A stretch of 64,000 nucleotides of DNA from Pseudomonadota bacterium (GTDB lineage Bacteria > Pseudomonadota > Alphaproteobacteria > Rhizobiales > Devosiaceae), in assembly GCA_023391095.1 (NCBI GenBank), contig JAEWBN010000022.1, positions 372,001-436,000 of the forward strand, read 5' to 3'. Numbering within the stretch: the first letter of the stretch is position 1; each line of letters begins with the position of its first letter. The notes under the pieces were generated by a model that saw only the letters and a list, made by a program, of their open reading frames with translations, was not told the origin of the DNA and did not search any database. Positions 16,552 to 25,588 of the stretch are shown here, piece by piece. Both the position numbers and the translations under genes were made by a program.

Positions 16552-17172
16552 ATGCACGACACCATCATCCCCGTCTTCGATCTGGGCGGCGTCTTCGTCG
16601 ACTGGAACCCGGTCTACCTCTTCCGGAAGCTGTTCGAGACCGAAGAGGAAGCATTGTGGTTTCATGAGAACATTTGCACGGGCGACTGGAATCTCGAATT
16701 CGACGCCGGCGAAATCTACGCCGAGGGCGTCGCTAAACTTGTGACCCGCTTTCCCAAATACTGGCGGGAGATCAAGGCATTTGACGAGCGCTGGACGGAA
16801 ACCTTCGGGCCTTTCATCCAGGGCACGATCGACATCCACAACGAACTGGTCGAACAGGACATCCCCACCTTCGCCATCACCAACTTTTCCTGGGAAAAGT
16901 GGATGACGCGGCTGGGTGAATGGCCTTTCCTCGAAAAGTTCGACGGTGTCATCGTCTCGGGCCTCGAAGGGCTCGTGAAGCCCGACCCGCGTATTTACCG
17001 GGTGTTCTGTGAGCGCTACGGGCTGGCGCCAGACTCCTGCGTCTTCATTGATGACAGCGAGCCCAATATCGTGGCCGCACGCAAGTTCGGCATGCACGGC
17101 ATCCACTTCAAGGATCCCGTGCACTTGCGGGCAGACCTCATCGCGCTGGGCCTGCCGCTCCGCGCAGAATAG
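16552..17172 (+). CDS. HAD family hydrolase (YihX-like)
   Basis: Haloacid dehalogenase superfamily phosphatase, cytosolic, 206 residues. Motif I is FDLGGVFVDW, with the nucleophile Asp; a helical cap follows (about 20-95); motif II is the Thr/Asn region AITNFSW; the motif III Lys is in GLVKPDPRIY; motif IV is FIDDSEPNI. This DxG form of motif I is usual for the YihX-like and epoxide-hydrolase-N-like branch. The ATG at 16552 starts the conserved block directly. Substrate unknown. It stands 68 nt after the pseudopilin genes and converges with a small HTH gene. Confidence 0.85.
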   Translation: MHDTIIPVFDLGGVFVDWNPVYLFRKLFETEEEALWFHENICTGDWNLEFDAGEIYAEGVAKLVTRFPKYWREIKAFDERWTETFGPFIQGTIDIHNELVEQDIPTFAITNFSWEKWMTRLGEWPFLEKFDGVIVSGLEGLVKPDPRIYRVFCERYGLAPDSCVFIDDSEPNIVAARKFGMHGIHFKDPVHLRADLIALGLPLRAE

Positions 17173-17175
17173 CCG

Positions 17176-17412
17176 CTAGTTCTTGACTGCCTGGGTGGTC
17201 GGCGGATCGGCTTCAAGCCGGTCCAGCGCGGCGCCTACCCTGGCTGCGACCTCAAGGTCGAATGTGCCATCGGGGCTGGTGCGCTCGTAATCACGCAGTG
17301 CGTCGACGCTTATACCAGCTTGAGCGGCGAAGGCTTCAGGACTCATGCCCAAGGACAGACGGCGATTGTGGTCGCCCTTGGGCTCGCGCATGGAAGGGGG
17401 AACTTGGGTCAT
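17176..17412 (-). CDS. Small helix-turn-helix (XRE-like) protein
   Basis: 78 residues. The central part (about 18-65) fits a Cro/CI-type helix-turn-helix: LSLGMSPEAFAAQAGIS provides the first helix and turn, VDALRDYERTSPDG the recognition helix. There is little outside the DNA-binding domain, so it may act as a small repressor or a partner of another protein. The ATG at 17412 is preferred over one nine codons upstream. It ends 3 nt from the stop of the HAD gene. Target unknown. Confidence 0.65.
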   Translation of the reverse strand: MTQVPPSMREPKGDHNRRLSLGMSPEAFAAQAGISVDALRDYERTSPDGTFDLEVAARVGAALDRLEADPPTTQAVKN

Positions 17413-17487
17413 GGCACTTCTCCTTTGCGGAAGAAACATGCCAGAGCCGCAGTTGGTTCACTTCAGCCCCCATTCGAGCACGGGCCG

Positions 17488-17883
17488 CTACCTGAACCGT
17501 CCGCCCTTCTGGATGACTTCGATCTTGTAGCCGTCCGGGTCGGTGGCGAAGAAGAACTTGGCGACCGGTACGTCGCCGTTCTTGAAGTCGACCAGCTTGC
17601 CCACCGTGAAGCCTTCGGCCTCGAACCGGCGATGTTCGGCCTCGACGTCATCGGCCACTACAGCCAGATGACCATATCCATCGCCCAGCGCGTAGGGCTC
17701 TGTGCGGCCTTTGTTGATGGTAAGTTCAAGCTCGAACCCGACCTCATCGCCGGTCATGTAAACGAGCGTGAAGGTCTCGAAGTCCAGCCGCTCGGCGACG
17801 ACCAACCCAAAGGCCCTGCGGTAGAAGGCGACGGAGCGGGCTTCGTCGAGTACGCGGATCATGGAGTGAACCAGCTTGGCCAT
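17488..17883 (-). CDS. Glyoxalase I-like VOC family protein
   Basis: 131-residue two-module VOC protein closest in layout to lactoylglutathione lyase (GloA), which converts the methylglyoxal-glutathione adduct to lactoylglutathione. The four metal ligands expected are visible: His6 (LVHSMIRV), Glu in FELELT, His in YGHLAVV and Glu in KIEVIQ. It lies 14 nt downstream of upp and so at the end of the nucleoside salvage operon; a link to aldehyde or triose by-products of deoxyribose breakdown is inference. Confidence 0.85.
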   Translation of the reverse strand: MAKLVHSMIRVLDEARSVAFYRRAFGLVVAERLDFETFTLVYMTGDEVGFELELTINKGRTEPYALGDGYGHLAVVADDVEAEHRRFEAEGFTVGKLVDFKNGDVPVAKFFFATDPDGYKIEVIQKGGRFR

Positions 17884-17897
17884 TTGGCTACCCTCGC

Positions 17898-18539
17898 CTA
17901 TCGCGTGCCGTACATGCGGTCGCCGGCATCGCCAAGACCCGGCACGATATAGCCCTGCTCATTCAGGTGGCTATCGATGGCAGCGGTATAGACGGGCACG
18001 TCGGGATGGACTTCGGTGAAGTGCTTGACCCCCTCGGGCGCCGCCAGAAGACACAGGAAGCGGATATCGGTTGCACCCACCTGCTTGAGCTTTTCGACCG
18101 CAACAACCGCCGAATTGGCGGTCGCCAGCATCGGGTCGACCACGATGATCAGGCGATCCTCAAGGCTGGACGGGGCCTTGAAATAGTATTCGACCGGCTC
18201 AAGCGTCTCGTGGTCGCGATACATGCCGATATGGGCGACACGGGCCGCTGGGACCAGGTCCAGCATGCCGTCGAGCAGACCGTTGCCGGCGCGCAGGATG
18301 GACGCGAAGACAAGTTTCTTGCCCTTGATGGCCGGGGACTTCATCGGCGCCATTGGCGTCTCGATGTCGACCATTTCGAGCTGTAGGTCACGGGTGACCT
18401 CGTAGCACATCAGGTGCGCAATCTCCCGCAGGAGGCGGCGGAACCCGGCGATCGAGGTCTCCTTGTTGCGCATAATGGTCAGTTTATGCTGGATCAGCGG
18501 ATGATCGAGAACCGTTACTTTGCCCGCACTGTCGCTCAT
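17898..18539 (-). CDS. upp: Uracil phosphoribosyltransferase
   Basis: Makes UMP from uracil and PRPP, recovering the base released by the phosphorylase encoded upstream. The 213-residue protein has the family's RNKETS segment near the N-terminus, the FASILRAGNGLLDGML uracil/PRPP region and the PRPP loop VDPMLATANSA, where N replaces the commoner G (GGSA). The C-terminal YIVPGLGDAGDR matches the uracil-binding signature. I chose the ATG at 18539 over one seven codons upstream. It lies 23 nt after deoB. Confidence 0.94.
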   Translation of the reverse strand: MSDSAGKVTVLDHPLIQHKLTIMRNKETSIAGFRRLLREIAHLMCYEVTRDLQLEMVDIETPMAPMKSPAIKGKKLVFASILRAGNGLLDGMLDLVPAARVAHIGMYRDHETLEPVEYYFKAPSSLEDRLIIVVDPMLATANSAVVAVEKLKQVGATDIRFLCLLAAPEGVKHFTEVHPDVPVYTAAIDSHLNEQGYIVPGLGDAGDRMYGTR

Positions 18540-18562
18540 CTCGATCACCTCGGCTCGCAATT

Positions 18563-19780
18563 CTAAAGGAATGACTTGCCGTGGCGGCCGGGCGCGAGCC
18601 CAAGCCAGGCGGCAATGGTTTCGCCAATATCTGCGAAGGTGCGGCGAATGCCAATCTCTCCCTGCGCCAGGGCTGGGGAAAAGACCAGGATCGGTACCTG
18701 TTCACGCGTATGATCGGTGCCCCGCCAGGTCGGGTCATTGCCGTGATCCGCAGTGAGAACGAGAAGATCGTCGTGCCGCATGGCTGCGATGATCTCGGGC
18801 AAACGGGCATCGAAGAGTTCGAGCGCTGCCGCGTAACCGGCAACGTCCCGGCGGTGGCCATATTCGCTGTCGAAATCAACGAAGTTAGTCATGATAAAGG
18901 CGCGGTCCCCTGCCATTTCCATAGCTTCAAGGGTACGATCGAAGAGCTGCGGAATGCCGGTTCCCTTGAGCTTATGGGTTACCCCCGAGCCTGCATAGAT
19001 GTCGGAGATCTTGCCGATGGCAAAAACGGAATTGCCCGCTGCGGCGTTGCGATCAAGCAAGGTTGCCTCGGGCGGGGTCATGGCGTAGTCACGCCGGTTG
19101 CCGGTGCGCTTGAATGTCTCTGCACTTTCCCCCACGAACGGCCGTGCGATCACGCGGCCGATATTGAGTGGCTCGGTGAGTTCGAAGGCAATCCGGCAAA
19201 TTTCGTAGAGACGGTCGAGACCGAAATGGGTCTCGTGTGCAGCGATCTGGAACACCGAGTCCACCGAGGTGTAACAAATGGGCATGCCGGTCCGGATGTG
19301 CTCCTCGCCCAGCTCGGCAATGACGTCGGTTCCCGAAGCGTGCTTGTCGCCCAGTATGCCTGGCACGCCCGTCCGCCGGACGAATTCGGCGATAAGGTCG
19401 GCAGGAAAAGCGGGAATGGTCTGGGGAAAATATCCCCAATCGAACGGCACGGGGACACCCGCAATTTCCCAATGGCCCGACGGGGTGTCCTTGCCCTTGC
19501 TGATCTCTCGCCCAACGCCAAACCGCCCACCTTTCGGCGTTGCGGTCAGGCCCGGCGGGAGGGTGCCGGTAGACAAAAGGACTGCCGCCCCCAGCCCCAT
19601 TGCGTCCATATTGGGTACGCGCAGGGGGCCAGCGCGCAGCCCTTGTCGGTCAGCCTCGCCGGCCGCGGCCCATTCGGCGATGTGACCGACAGTGTTTGTG
19701 CCAGCGTCGCCATACGCTTCTGCATCGGGTGCACCGCCGATCCCAACGCTGTCGAGCAGGCAAACAATCGCGCGTGGCAT
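18563..19780 (-). CDS. deoB: Phosphopentomutase
   Basis: Interconverts (deoxy)ribose-1-phosphate and (deoxy)ribose-5-phosphate, joining the nucleoside phosphorylases to DeoC. The 405 residues belong to the alkaline-phosphatase-like metalloenzyme superfamily: the N-terminal LLDSVGIGGAPDA carries metal-binding Asp residues, GDKHASGTDVI the phosphate/Thr region, and LTADHGNDPTWRGTDHTRE the C-terminal metal ligands. Full length for the family. It lies 28 nt after deoA. Confidence 0.96.
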   Translation of the reverse strand: MPRAIVCLLDSVGIGGAPDAEAYGDAGTNTVGHIAEWAAAGEADRQGLRAGPLRVPNMDAMGLGAAVLLSTGTLPPGLTATPKGGRFGVGREISKGKDTPSGHWEIAGVPVPFDWGYFPQTIPAFPADLIAEFVRRTGVPGILGDKHASGTDVIAELGEEHIRTGMPICYTSVDSVFQIAAHETHFGLDRLYEICRIAFELTEPLNIGRVIARPFVGESAETFKRTGNRRDYAMTPPEATLLDRNAAAGNSVFAIGKISDIYAGSGVTHKLKGTGIPQLFDRTLEAMEMAGDRAFIMTNFVDFDSEYGHRRDVAGYAAALELFDARLPEIIAAMRHDDLLVLTADHGNDPTWRGTDHTREQVPILVFSPALAQGEIGIRRTFADIGETIAAWLGLAPGRHGKSFL

Positions 19781-19808
19781 GGGCGGATCCCCTGTTTCGG
19801 AAGTAATT

Positions 19809-21128
19809 CTAGCGTGCTTCTAGGCGGCCAGCGACAATCGAGCTCGGCACAATGTCGCCCCCCAGCACATAGGCAGCCCTCAGCCGCCTTTCCGCTTCCG
19901 CGGCGCTGGTTTCGTCGGCGGCGTGGATCCGTGCCAGTGGGGTGGCCGCATCAACCGAGGCGCCAAGCCCGGCCAGTTGATCGAAGCCGACTCTGTGATC
20001 AATCTCATCGGATGGGGTTGTCCGCCCGCCGCCCAGCGCGACGACTGCCATCCCCACGCCGCGCGTATCGATGGCAGAAACCTTGCCCTGCCCTTCGCCA
20101 AAAACGTCCCGTACGACAGGGGCTGGTGCAAGGTAGCGGTCCATGCCCTCGATGAAGTTGGCTGGACCACCTAGGCCTGCCACCATGCGGCCGAATTGCT
20201 CGGCAGCACGCCCGGAATCCAGCGCCTCCTCCACGGCCGTGCGCGCCTCCCCAAGGGTTGCAGCGCGGCCGCTCATCGAGACAAGCTCGGCGCAGAGTGA
20301 AATCGTCACCTCCTTGAGCCGCTCGTCCTGATGGCTGCCGGTCAGGAAATCCACCGCATTGCGCACTTCAAGTCCGTTTCCAGCGGCGCTGGCCAGCGGC
20401 TCGTTCATATCCGTGATCAGAGCGCTGGTTTTGAGACCCGCGCCGTTCGCCACCGCGACAAGGCTTTCGGCCAGTGCCCGCGACTTTTCCAGGGTGGGCA
20501 TGAACGCGCCCGACCCGGTCTTGACGTCGAGGACCAGCGCATCTAGCCCGGCGGCCAGCTTTTTGGACAGGATGGAAGCCGTGATCAGGGGGATGGACTC
20601 CACCGTGCCGGTCACATCCCTAATGGCATAAAGCGTCTTGTCCGCCGGCGCGAGGTCGGCGGTCTGGCCGATGATGGCGCAGCCGGCGGCCTTGACCACC
20701 TTGCGGAACAGTGCGTTGTCCGGACTGGTCTGGTAACCGGGTATGGCGTCGAACTTGTCCAGAGTGCCGCCGGTGTGTCCCAGACCGCGCCCGGAAATCA
20801 TCGGCACGTAAATGCCGAGGGCGGCAAGGATAGGGGCCAACATCAGGCTGACATTGTCGCCGACGCCGCCGGTCGAATGCTTATCCGCTACTGGCCCATC
20901 GAGGTCCGACCAATCCAGTACGGTGCCGCTGTCGCGCATGGCCTTGGTCAGGGCGACGCGCTCGTCCATGTCCATGTCGCGAAAATAGACCGCCATGGCA
21001 AAGGCCGCGGCCTGGGCCTCGGAGACCGAGCCCTGGGCAAAGCCCGTGATAAACCGGGCGATCTCGGCGTCGGCCAGTTTTTGCCCGTCGCGCTTGCGAA
21101 TGATGACTTCCTGGGGAAGGAAAACCAT
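19809..21128 (-). CDS. deoA: Thymidine phosphorylase
   Basis: Phosphorolysis of thymidine and deoxyuridine to base and 2-deoxyribose-1-phosphate. The 439 residues show the family signature KHSTGGVGDNVSL near residue 85, GRGLGHTGGTLDKFDAIPG (about 115-133) and DVKTGSGAFMPT, all phosphate or nucleoside contacts. Full length. The start lies 2 nt after the stop of the small upstream gene, so translation is probably coupled. Confidence 0.96.
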   Translation of the reverse strand: MVFLPQEVIIRKRDGQKLADAEIARFITGFAQGSVSEAQAAAFAMAVYFRDMDMDERVALTKAMRDSGTVLDWSDLDGPVADKHSTGGVGDNVSLMLAPILAALGIYVPMISGRGLGHTGGTLDKFDAIPGYQTSPDNALFRKVVKAAGCAIIGQTADLAPADKTLYAIRDVTGTVESIPLITASILSKKLAAGLDALVLDVKTGSGAFMPTLEKSRALAESLVAVANGAGLKTSALITDMNEPLASAAGNGLEVRNAVDFLTGSHQDERLKEVTISLCAELVSMSGRAATLGEARTAVEEALDSGRAAEQFGRMVAGLGGPANFIEGMDRYLAPAPVVRDVFGEGQGKVSAIDTRGVGMAVVALGGGRTTPSDEIDHRVGFDQLAGLGASVDAATPLARIHAADETSAAEAERRLRAAYVLGGDIVPSSIVAGRLEAR

Positions 21129-21130
21129 GG

Positions 21131-21421
21131 CTAGAGCCTATAAAGGCGGACCGGCGGCTTATCCGCGCGGCCAATGACTCTTTTGGCTTCGAGATCAAGC
21201 TGCACAGCCTTCACCCACCATCCGACTTTCTCGCCGCCCGGAAACAGGTCCTGGGAAAGCCTGCCCTTTACACCCGCAATAAGATCGGCGACGGCCATGC
21301 CCGGAGCCGCGTCCGGCAAGGTCTCGAACACGGCCTCACGAACCGCGGCAAACCTGGCGGCGTCGACGCGATAGGTTTTCCCCGGCTGGCCGACATTCTC
21401 GATCTCGATCTTGTCCGCCAT
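21131..21421 (-). CDS. Small conserved-looking protein inside the deo operon (possibly DUF6958-like)
   Basis: 96 residues, soluble, with no signal or TM segment. It begins MADKIEIENVGQPGKTYRVDA and has a tryptophan pair in VGWWVKAVQLDLEAKRVI; that region suggests a small winged-helix-like fold. I recall similar small proteins filed as DUF6958, but cannot verify this. Its place between the ALDH gene (3 nt away) and deoA (2 nt away) makes it certain to be co-transcribed with the nucleoside genes. No function is assigned. Confidence 0.7.
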   Translation of the reverse strand: MADKIEIENVGQPGKTYRVDAARFAAVREAVFETLPDAAPGMAVADLIAGVKGRLSQDLFPGGEKVGWWVKAVQLDLEAKRVIGRADKPPVRLYRL

Positions 21422-21424
21422 GGC

Positions 21425-23794
21425 TTAAACCCCGTAGGGAATCCAGACATTCTTGACCTGGGTGGCCTTCCCCAGGAGGTAGTCTCCGGCGAAGGCGTCC
21501 GCCGACAGGTCCATATCCAAACCGCGGCTGGTCCAGGTCTGCTTGAGATTGCCGACCGACGCCTTCTCGACCATGGCCGACCCTTCTGCCGATCCCATGA
21601 ACCACAGACCGTCAACCCCGTCGTGTTCAGCCAGTGTCTTGGCAAGGCTGATGCTGTCGCCAGCAACGATGTTGACGACCCCAGCAGGGACGTCCGAGGT
21701 TTCGAGCACCTGATAAAAATCCGTCATGGACAACGGGGCCGTCTGGGATGGAACGAGGACCACGGTGTTGCCCATGGCAATGGCCGGAGCGAGCAAGGCT
21801 ATGGAGCCAAGGAGCGGTCGCCTGCTGTCGGCGACAATTCCAAGCACCCCGAGCGGCTCGACCATGGCGGCCGCGACAGCCCGCATGGGTGGATTGTGGA
21901 CGGCCCCGTCATACTTGTCGGCCCAGCCGGCGAAAGCGAAGAGGCGCTCTACCGCGTGCTCCACTTCTTCAAGCCCGTCGGCACCGGTCTGCGCCTTGAT
22001 CCGAGCGGCGAACTCGTCGCGTCGGTAATCGAGGTTTTCAGCCAGGTAGTACAAAATCTGCGCACGGCTATGTGCCGCCGTTGTTGCCCAACCGCTGGCC
22101 GCGCGGGCCTTTTCGACCGCGTTGCGGATGTCCTTGCGGTTGCCGTCGCCGACCTCGCCCACAAGCTGTCCGGCGGGACCGATGACCGGGCGGTTGTAGC
22201 CGCTATCAGGTCGCGCCTGCTTGCCGCCGATGTAGAACTTTGCCGTCTGGTCCAGCCTGCCGCTATCCAGCGGGTTTGCCTGAGCGGAGGCTGCGACGGC
22301 GGGCAATGCGGGCGCAGGCTTGAGGTTCTTTTCCCAGCGCGGCTTGAGGTAGGCAGCCATGCCTTCCCGGCCGCCCTCTCGGCCAAAACCGCTTTCCTTG
22401 TAGCCGCCGAAGCCGACAGCGGCATCAAACTGGTTGGTACCGTTGATCCACACCACGCCAGCCTTGAGCTTGGGAGCGATGTCGAGGGCGAGATTGATGT
22501 TCTCGCTCCAGAGCGTTGCGGCCAGCCCGTAGCGCGTGTTGTTTGCAAGCTGCACGGCTTCTTCCGGCGTGCGGAAGCTCATGGCGACCAGAACCGGCCC
22601 AAAGATCTCCTCGGCCACAAGTGTGTTGGCGGGCGAAACATTGGTCACGAGCGCTGGCTTGAGGAAACAACCTTCGGCCGGGACCTGGCCATCAGGCTCG
22701 TAGACCACCGCCCCTTCCGCAATGCCGCGCTGAATCAGATCGCGGATACGCTCGACCTGCACCGGCGCGACCAGCGCACCGATATCGACCGACTTGTCCA
22801 AAGGGTCACCGACGCGCAATCTGGCCATGCGCGCCTTCACCTTGGCGATAAAGCGCTGTTCGATGCTTTCCTGCACGAGCAGTCGAGAGCCTGCGCAGCA
22901 AACCTGGCCCTGATTGAACCAGATGGCTTCAACGAGGCCCTCCACCGCGGAATCGAGGTCGGCGTCTTCGAAGACGATGTAGGGCGACTTGCCGCCCAAT
23001 TCGAGGCTGAGGCCCTTGCCCGACCCAGCCGTGGCGGCGCGAATGATCTTACCGACTTCGGTCGACCCGGTGAATGCGATCTTGTCCACGTCCGGATGGT
23101 TGACGATGGCGGCGCCCGTCTCGCCCTCACCGGTCACGATGTTGACCACGCCCTTGGGTAGCCCCACCCGTTCGCAGATTTCGGCAAAAAGCAGCGCTGT
23201 CAGTGACGTGAATTCGGCCGGCTTGAGAACCACCGTATTGCCGGCGGCCAATGCCGGCGCGATCTTCCAGGCCAGCATGAGAAGCGGAAAATTCCACGGA
23301 ATGATCTGGCCGCAGACGCCATAAGGCACCCGGTCGGGGAATTCGCGTTCGAGATGCGTCGTCCAGCCGGCATGGTGATAGAAGTGGCGGGCCGCCAGCG
23401 GGATATCCGCATCGCGGCTTTCCCGGATCGGCTTGCCGTTGTCCATGGTCTCCAGCACCGCGAACAGGCGCGCATGCTTCTGGATCATGCGGGCGATCGC
23501 ATAGAGGTATTTGCCGCGCTGATAGCCGCGCAAAGCGCTCCAGCCCGGAAATGCTGCACGTGCGGCCTTGACCGCTGCGTCAACGTCCTCGGCTGTGCCG
23601 TCGGTGATCTCGGCGAGGGAAGCGCTGGTTGCCGGATTGGTGGCCGCGAAGGTTTTGCCCGGCGCCGTCCAGGCCCCATCGATAAAGTGGCCGAACTTGC
23701 GCTCATGGGCGTCGAGCCAGGCGATGGCCTGATCCGGTGCTTCGGGCGCGGGGCCATATTCGAGGCTTTCGAAAATCTGCATAATCTTGTTCAT
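21425..23794 (-). CDS. ALDH16-type double-domain aldehyde dehydrogenase
   Basis: 789 residues in two aldehyde-dehydrogenase units. The first (about 30-500) is complete: PWNFP with Asn168, the NAD region FTGSTEVG, the general base Glu265 in LELGGKS, and nucleophile Cys299 in GQVCCAG. The second (about 520-789) keeps only an NAD-fold-like part; where Glu and Cys would be it reads SRGLDMDLS and then ends, so it cannot be catalytic. This is the plan of ALDH16. In the deo operon, 3' of deoC, it most likely oxidises acetaldehyde released by DeoC to acetate; that is inference. The ATG at 23794 overlaps no conserved part; a 26-codon upstream extension would run into deoC. Confidence 0.9.
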   Translation of the reverse strand: MNKIMQIFESLEYGPAPEAPDQAIAWLDAHERKFGHFIDGAWTAPGKTFAATNPATSASLAEITDGTAEDVDAAVKAARAAFPGWSALRGYQRGKYLYAIARMIQKHARLFAVLETMDNGKPIRESRDADIPLAARHFYHHAGWTTHLEREFPDRVPYGVCGQIIPWNFPLLMLAWKIAPALAAGNTVVLKPAEFTSLTALLFAEICERVGLPKGVVNIVTGEGETGAAIVNHPDVDKIAFTGSTEVGKIIRAATAGSGKGLSLELGGKSPYIVFEDADLDSAVEGLVEAIWFNQGQVCCAGSRLLVQESIEQRFIAKVKARMARLRVGDPLDKSVDIGALVAPVQVERIRDLIQRGIAEGAVVYEPDGQVPAEGCFLKPALVTNVSPANTLVAEEIFGPVLVAMSFRTPEEAVQLANNTRYGLAATLWSENINLALDIAPKLKAGVVWINGTNQFDAAVGFGGYKESGFGREGGREGMAAYLKPRWEKNLKPAPALPAVAASAQANPLDSGRLDQTAKFYIGGKQARPDSGYNRPVIGPAGQLVGEVGDGNRKDIRNAVEKARAASGWATTAAHSRAQILYYLAENLDYRRDEFAARIKAQTGADGLEEVEHAVERLFAFAGWADKYDGAVHNPPMRAVAAAMVEPLGVLGIVADSRRPLLGSIALLAPAIAMGNTVVLVPSQTAPLSMTDFYQVLETSDVPAGVVNIVAGDSISLAKTLAEHDGVDGLWFMGSAEGSAMVEKASVGNLKQTWTSRGLDMDLSADAFAGDYLLGKATQVKNVWIPYGV

Positions 23795-23804
23795 CGCGTT
23801 CGCC

Positions 23805-24797
23805 TCAAACCAGCGGCTGGCGGTAATCGACGGCATAGCGGCCCGTGAGGCCATGCTCGAGCTGCCGTTCAATATCGGTGAGAAGGCTCGATGCGCCGAA
23901 GCGGAAGAGATGCGGCTCCAGCCAGTGCGTGCCCAGCTCTTCTTTCATCAGCGCCATATATTTAAGCGCGTCGCCCGCAGTGGAGATACCACCGGCCGGC
24001 TTGTAGCCGATCTCGATGCCTGTCTCCTCGGCGAACCAGCGGATCATGCGGATCATGCTGAGCGAAGTGACCAGATTGGCATTGACCTTTTCCTTGCCGG
24101 TGGAGGTCTTGATGAAATCGGCGCCGGCCATCATGCACACGAGGGATGCCTTGGCGATATTTGTCTGCGTGGCCAATTCGCCTGTGCCCAGGATGGTCTT
24201 GATATGCGCATCGCCGCAGGCTTTGCGGAACGCCTTGACCTGATCGTAGAGGGCCTGCCAGTCGCCGCGCAGGACCATGCCGCGCTCGATGACGATGTCG
24301 ATTTCCTCGGCCCCGTCCTTTACCGAGGCTTCAATCTCGGCAATCTTGGTTTCGACCGGGGCAAGGCCGTGCGGAAAAGCTGTCGAAACGGCCGCCACGG
24401 GGATACCGGTACCGTCTAGCGCATCTACCGCTGTCTTGACGAAGGTGTGGTAGACGCAAACCGCGCCGGGGAGAATGCGCGCATCGCCGACGCCCAGCTT
24501 TTCGCGGATTTCGGCACGCAGGGGGTTGCGCGCCTTGGCGCAGAGGCGCTCGACGCGCCCGTCTGTATCGTCGGCATTGAGCGTGGTCAGGTCGATCAGG
24601 GTGATCGCCTTCAAGAGCCACGCCAGCTGGTAGTCCTTCTTGACTGTGCGCCTTGCGCCAATCGTATTGGCGCGACGTTCCAGCGCGGACCGGTTCATCC
24701 GGACGCGCTCGACCCAATCGAGATCCAGCGGGAAGCCCGGATTGCGCTTGTGGCTCGCCTCTTTCGGCGGCGCCCGGTCGACAATCTTGAGACTCAT
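23805..24797 (-). CDS. deoC: Deoxyribose-phosphate aldolase
   Basis: Splits 2-deoxyribose-5-phosphate into acetaldehyde and glyceraldehyde-3-phosphate. The 330-residue TIM barrel is of the longer type with an N-terminal extension of about 60 residues. The Schiff-base Lys200 lies in HIKTILGTGEL and the proton-relay Lys230 in FIKTSTGK; IDLTTLN and EIDIVIERG are further family blocks. The start overlaps the punA stop (ATGA). The next gene down is the ALDH expected to use its acetaldehyde product. Confidence 0.96.
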   Translation of the reverse strand: MSLKIVDRAPPKEASHKRNPGFPLDLDWVERVRMNRSALERRANTIGARRTVKKDYQLAWLLKAITLIDLTTLNADDTDGRVERLCAKARNPLRAEIREKLGVGDARILPGAVCVYHTFVKTAVDALDGTGIPVAAVSTAFPHGLAPVETKIAEIEASVKDGAEEIDIVIERGMVLRGDWQALYDQVKAFRKACGDAHIKTILGTGELATQTNIAKASLVCMMAGADFIKTSTGKEKVNANLVTSLSMIRMIRWFAEETGIEIGYKPAGGISTAGDALKYMALMKEELGTHWLEPHLFRFGASSLLTDIERQLEHGLTGRYAVDYRQPLV

Positions 24798-25588
24798 AGC
24801 TCCTCCACCAGCGCGGGTATGAGCCGTTTCAGCTTCTCCGCGCCCTGTACTGCCATGGTCTTGGTGTGCTCATGGCTGATATTTTCGTTCGACAGGCCTG
24901 CACCCATGTTTGTGATGGATGAACAGGCCCACACTCTCAGGCCAAGGAACCGGCCCAGAATGGCTTCCGGCGCGGTCGACATGCCGACCGAGCTGGCGCC
25001 GAGGCGGATCGCCATCTGGATTTCCGCCACCGTCTCGAAGCTCGGCCCGGAATACCAGAGGAAGACGCCCTCGTGGATGCCAAAGCCCAATTGCTCGGCA
25101 ATGGCCTTTGCCTTAGCCCGCAATGCGGGATCGTAGCAATCGACCATGTTCACAAAACGGCGGTCGGTCGGTTCGCCGATCAGCGGGTTCATGCCGGAAT
25201 AGTTGATGTGGTCGGACATCAGCATCAGTTCGCCAGGCCGCACCCGCTCATCCAGGGAGCCAGCGGAGTTGGTGAGCAGCAGGGTGCCGGCGCCCAGCTC
25301 GGCCATGGCCTCGAAAGCAGGGCGCATTGCCGCCGGGTTGCCATGTTCATAGGCATGTTCACGCCCTGTAAGCACGGCAACGCGCCTACCGCTGAGGGTG
25401 CCGATCAGAAGATCCCGACCGTGTCCGGAAACACCGCCGGTGGGAAAACCCTTCAACTCCGCGTAGGCGATGGTGATCTTGTCCTCGATCAGGTCACCAA
25501 TCGAGGACAGGCCCGAGCCCAGGACCAGCGCGGCCTCGATTGGTTCGCTACCGGCGATCTTGCGGATGACTTTGGCGGCCTTGCTCAT
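24794..25588 (-). CDS. punA: Purine-nucleoside phosphorylase, trimeric type
   Basis: Phosphorolysis of (deoxy)inosine and (deoxy)guanosine. The 264-residue protein belongs to the PNP/MTAP trimeric family: the phosphate-binding LGSGLSSIG near residue 23, GREHAYEHG, the TNSAGSL loop, YSGPSFET and VGMSTAPEAI are all in place, as is ITNMGAG. ATGA overlaps on both sides (with cdd upstream and deoC downstream) show tight translational coupling. Confidence 0.94.
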   Translation of the reverse strand: MSKAAKVIRKIAGSEPIEAALVLGSGLSSIGDLIEDKITIAYAELKGFPTGGVSGHGRDLLIGTLSGRRVAVLTGREHAYEHGNPAAMRPAFEAMAELGAGTLLLTNSAGSLDERVRPGELMLMSDHINYSGMNPLIGEPTDRRFVNMVDCYDPALRAKAKAIAEQLGFGIHEGVFLWYSGPSFETVAEIQMAIRLGASSVGMSTAPEAILGRFLGLRVWACSSITNMGAGLSNENISHEHTKTMAVQGAEKLKRLIPALVEEL

